From assembly GCF_000196315.1 (NCBI RefSeq), contig NC_014230.1, positions 434,001 to 498,000 of the forward strand: a DNA stretch of 64,000 nucleotides, given 5' to 3'. Under the pieces are notes generated by a model. The model did no database searches. It worked only from the letters and a program-made list of their open reading frames with translations, and was not told the origin of the DNA. Both the position numbers and the translations under genes were made by a program. Below are positions 63,020 through 64,000 of this stretch, piece by piece (position 1 is the first letter of the stretch; the number at the start of each line of letters is the position of its first letter). Origin of the DNA: Croceibacter atlanticus HTCC2559 (GTDB lineage: Bacteria; Bacteroidota; Bacteroidia; Flavobacteriales; Flavobacteriaceae).

Positions 63020-63025
63020 AAGTGT

Positions 63026-63715
63026 TTAATTTGATAGAATTTCAACAAATACATTATCCGCAAATTTTTGAGACACGGTTTCAATACTGTCATTAAATTC
63101 AATTTTCACAGAATTATCAAAACTACGTTTTTCTATAACTTTTATCTCGCTTGATAAAGCTAACCCTATTTCAGAAACATACCTTAAAAACTCTACAGAG
63201 CCATCATTTACAGAGATTAATTTACAAATGGTTCCGCTGTCTAATGAGGCAAGCGTAACTTTCTCGAACGTCCTATAATTACCTTCTGCATCAGGAATAA
63301 CTTCACCGTGTGGATCTTTCTTGGGAAAATCCATAAACCTGTCTAACTCATTTATAAGTTTAGGAGATTTTACATGTTCTAGCTGTTCTGCCACGTCATG
63401 AACCTCATCCCAAGTGAAATTTAAATATTTACTTAAAAATGTTTCCCAGAGTCTATGTTTTCTTATTAACCCTACGGCAATATCCCTACCAGAATCTGTA
63501 AGCTGCAACTTGGCATAACGCTCGCTTTTAAGTAGTTTTTTTAATTTTAACTTCTTCACCATATTATTTACAGAGGCTGGCGAAATATTAAGATAATCTG
63601 CCAATTTATTGTTTCCAACCTTTTCATTATCAGAATCTAACATAAGTTGAAAAATAGCTTTTAAGTAGTCTTCTTCACTTTTGGTTAATTCTATCGAATT
63701 TAATTTGTTAGTCAT
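63026..63715 (-). CDS. DtxR/MntR-family metal-dependent repressor
   Basis: The 229-residue regulator has the N-terminal winged helix (TKSEEDYLKAIFQL, NKLADYLNISPASVNNMVKKL) and the metal-binding dimerisation domain (RKHRLWETFLSKYLNFTWDEVHDVAEQLEH) with its conserved His and Glu residues. A C-terminal FeoA-like SH3 segment starts near residue 150 (LASLDSGTICKLISVND). This is the long form seen in Bacteroidetes. It senses Fe(II) or Mn(II) and represses its targets. It is divergent from an outer-membrane protein gene. Confidence 0.9.
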   Translation of the reverse strand: MTNKLNSIELTKSEEDYLKAIFQLMLDSDNEKVGNNKLADYLNISPASVNNMVKKLKLKKLLKSERYAKLQLTDSGRDIAVGLIRKHRLWETFLSKYLNFTWDEVHDVAEQLEHVKSPKLINELDRFMDFPKKDPHGEVIPDAEGNYRTFEKVTLASLDSGTICKLISVNDGSVEFLRYVSEIGLALSSEIKVIEKRSFDNSVKIEFNDSIETVSQKFADNVFVEILSN

Positions 63716-63727
63716 ACCTAACTTTTA

Positions 63728-63735
63728 TAGTTTTG
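63728..63735 (+). promoter_or_regulatory. -7 element of the outer-membrane protein gene
   Basis: TAGTTTTG is a perfect TAnnTTTG, with TTG at 63707-63709 18 bp earlier. Half-sites TTTTG and CAAAA flank the region after it. The divergent DtxR/MntR gene is 46 bp from the start at 63762. Confidence 0.5.
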
Positions 63736-63761
63736 CGAATGTAAAATACAAAATTACTCAA

Positions 63762-64000
63762 ATGAAACATATTACATCTATTAAAATAATAGTATTGTTA
63801 AGTGTAATACTTACAACGCTAAATATGAGCGCACAAGAAACACAGGATCCTGGCGCGATGGTTACAGACAGACCAGACCAAACCGAGTCTCCAGCACTAG
63901 TTACAAAAGGATATATACAAGTTGAAACTGGAGCTTTTTTCACACAAGACGAAGATGAAGGTTTTAAAACAGAAGCTATTGGCTACAATACTACACTAGT
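63762..64000 (+). CDS. Outer-membrane transporter-type protein, cut by the right edge
   Basis: The visible 79 residues begin with a signal peptide (MKHITSIKIIVLLSVILTTLNMSAQ) and continue VTDRPDQTESPALVTKGYIQVETGAFF. This TDRPDxTESP-KGYIQVETG pattern is that of a barrel family annotated as transporter or phenol-degradation MetA-like in Bacteroidetes, of unproven substrate. The remainder lies beyond the window. Divergent from a metal-dependent repressor, so metal regulation is possible. Confidence 0.75.
   Translation, partial: MKHITSIKIIVLLSVILTTLNMSAQETQDPGAMVTDRPDQTESPALVTKGYIQVETGAFFTQDEDEGFKTEAIGYNTTL

Overview
The window looks like the chromosome of a member of the Flavobacteriaceae (Bacteroidota). 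The evidence is low GC, SusC/SusD and TonB-receptor genes, a type IX secretion C-terminal sorting domain, lipoproteins with acidic residues after the lipobox cysteine, and promoters with the Bacteroidetes -7 motif TAnnTTTG. It is mostly ordinary core and envelope genome with no rRNA, tRNA, IS element, prophage or CRISPR array that I can see. A short accessory stretch lies at about 27.6-32.5 kb.

Layout. 1-13.9 kb: a large outer-membrane-type protein cut by the left edge and carrying an apparent frameshift in its signal peptide; exonuclease III; an OmpA lipoprotein; a Tas-type aldo/keto reductase; a metallophosphoesterase; a patatin-Omp85 fusion; an alkyltransferase-like protein lacking the catalytic Cys; a LysE exporter; TrmB; a glycosyltransferase-like protein; and a PhoR/PhoB-like two-component pair. 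14-20.2 kb: divergent from phoB, a TonB-dependent receptor, a beta-helix surface lipoprotein and a T9SS-secreted lamin-tail protein, behind a promoter with TTAAC repeats 11 bp apart that resemble a Pho box. 20.3-27.6 kb: a LuxE-like/transglutaminase-like/DUF350-like operon, a YHS lipoprotein, overlapping genes for a GyrI-like protein and a pentapeptide-repeat protein, a YitT protein, a lipoprotein, a GNAT and a serine hydrolase.

27.6-32.5 kb: two small unknown genes, one with a HEPN-type Rx4H motif, separated by hairpin-rich spacers with related ends and a shared 32-bp repeat, then a secreted WG-repeat protein. This cassette-like array is the most unusual part of the window. 32.6-43.4 kb: a short SSB behind five 10-bp phased repeats, RecQ, a LytTR regulator with a TPR histidine kinase, a vWA lipoprotein, a CBS protein, a GIDE-like membrane protein, a zinc-ribbon protein and AspRS. 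43.6-48 kb: a SusC/SusD pair whose promoter is covered by a perfect 22-bp palindrome. 48-55.3 kb: a MORN-like protein and a tetR-tolC-MFP-RND efflux operon. 55.4-64 kb: a polyprenyl synthetase with a coupled small gene, the sucAB genes of 2-oxoglutarate dehydrogenase, small envelope proteins, and a DtxR/MntR regulator divergent from an outer-membrane protein cut by the right edge.

Many genes here have a better start than the longest open frame, which often begins at TTG or GTG upstream of a signal peptide or inside the likely promoter. I give the start I prefer and say why. Family calls come from motif reading only; no database search was run.
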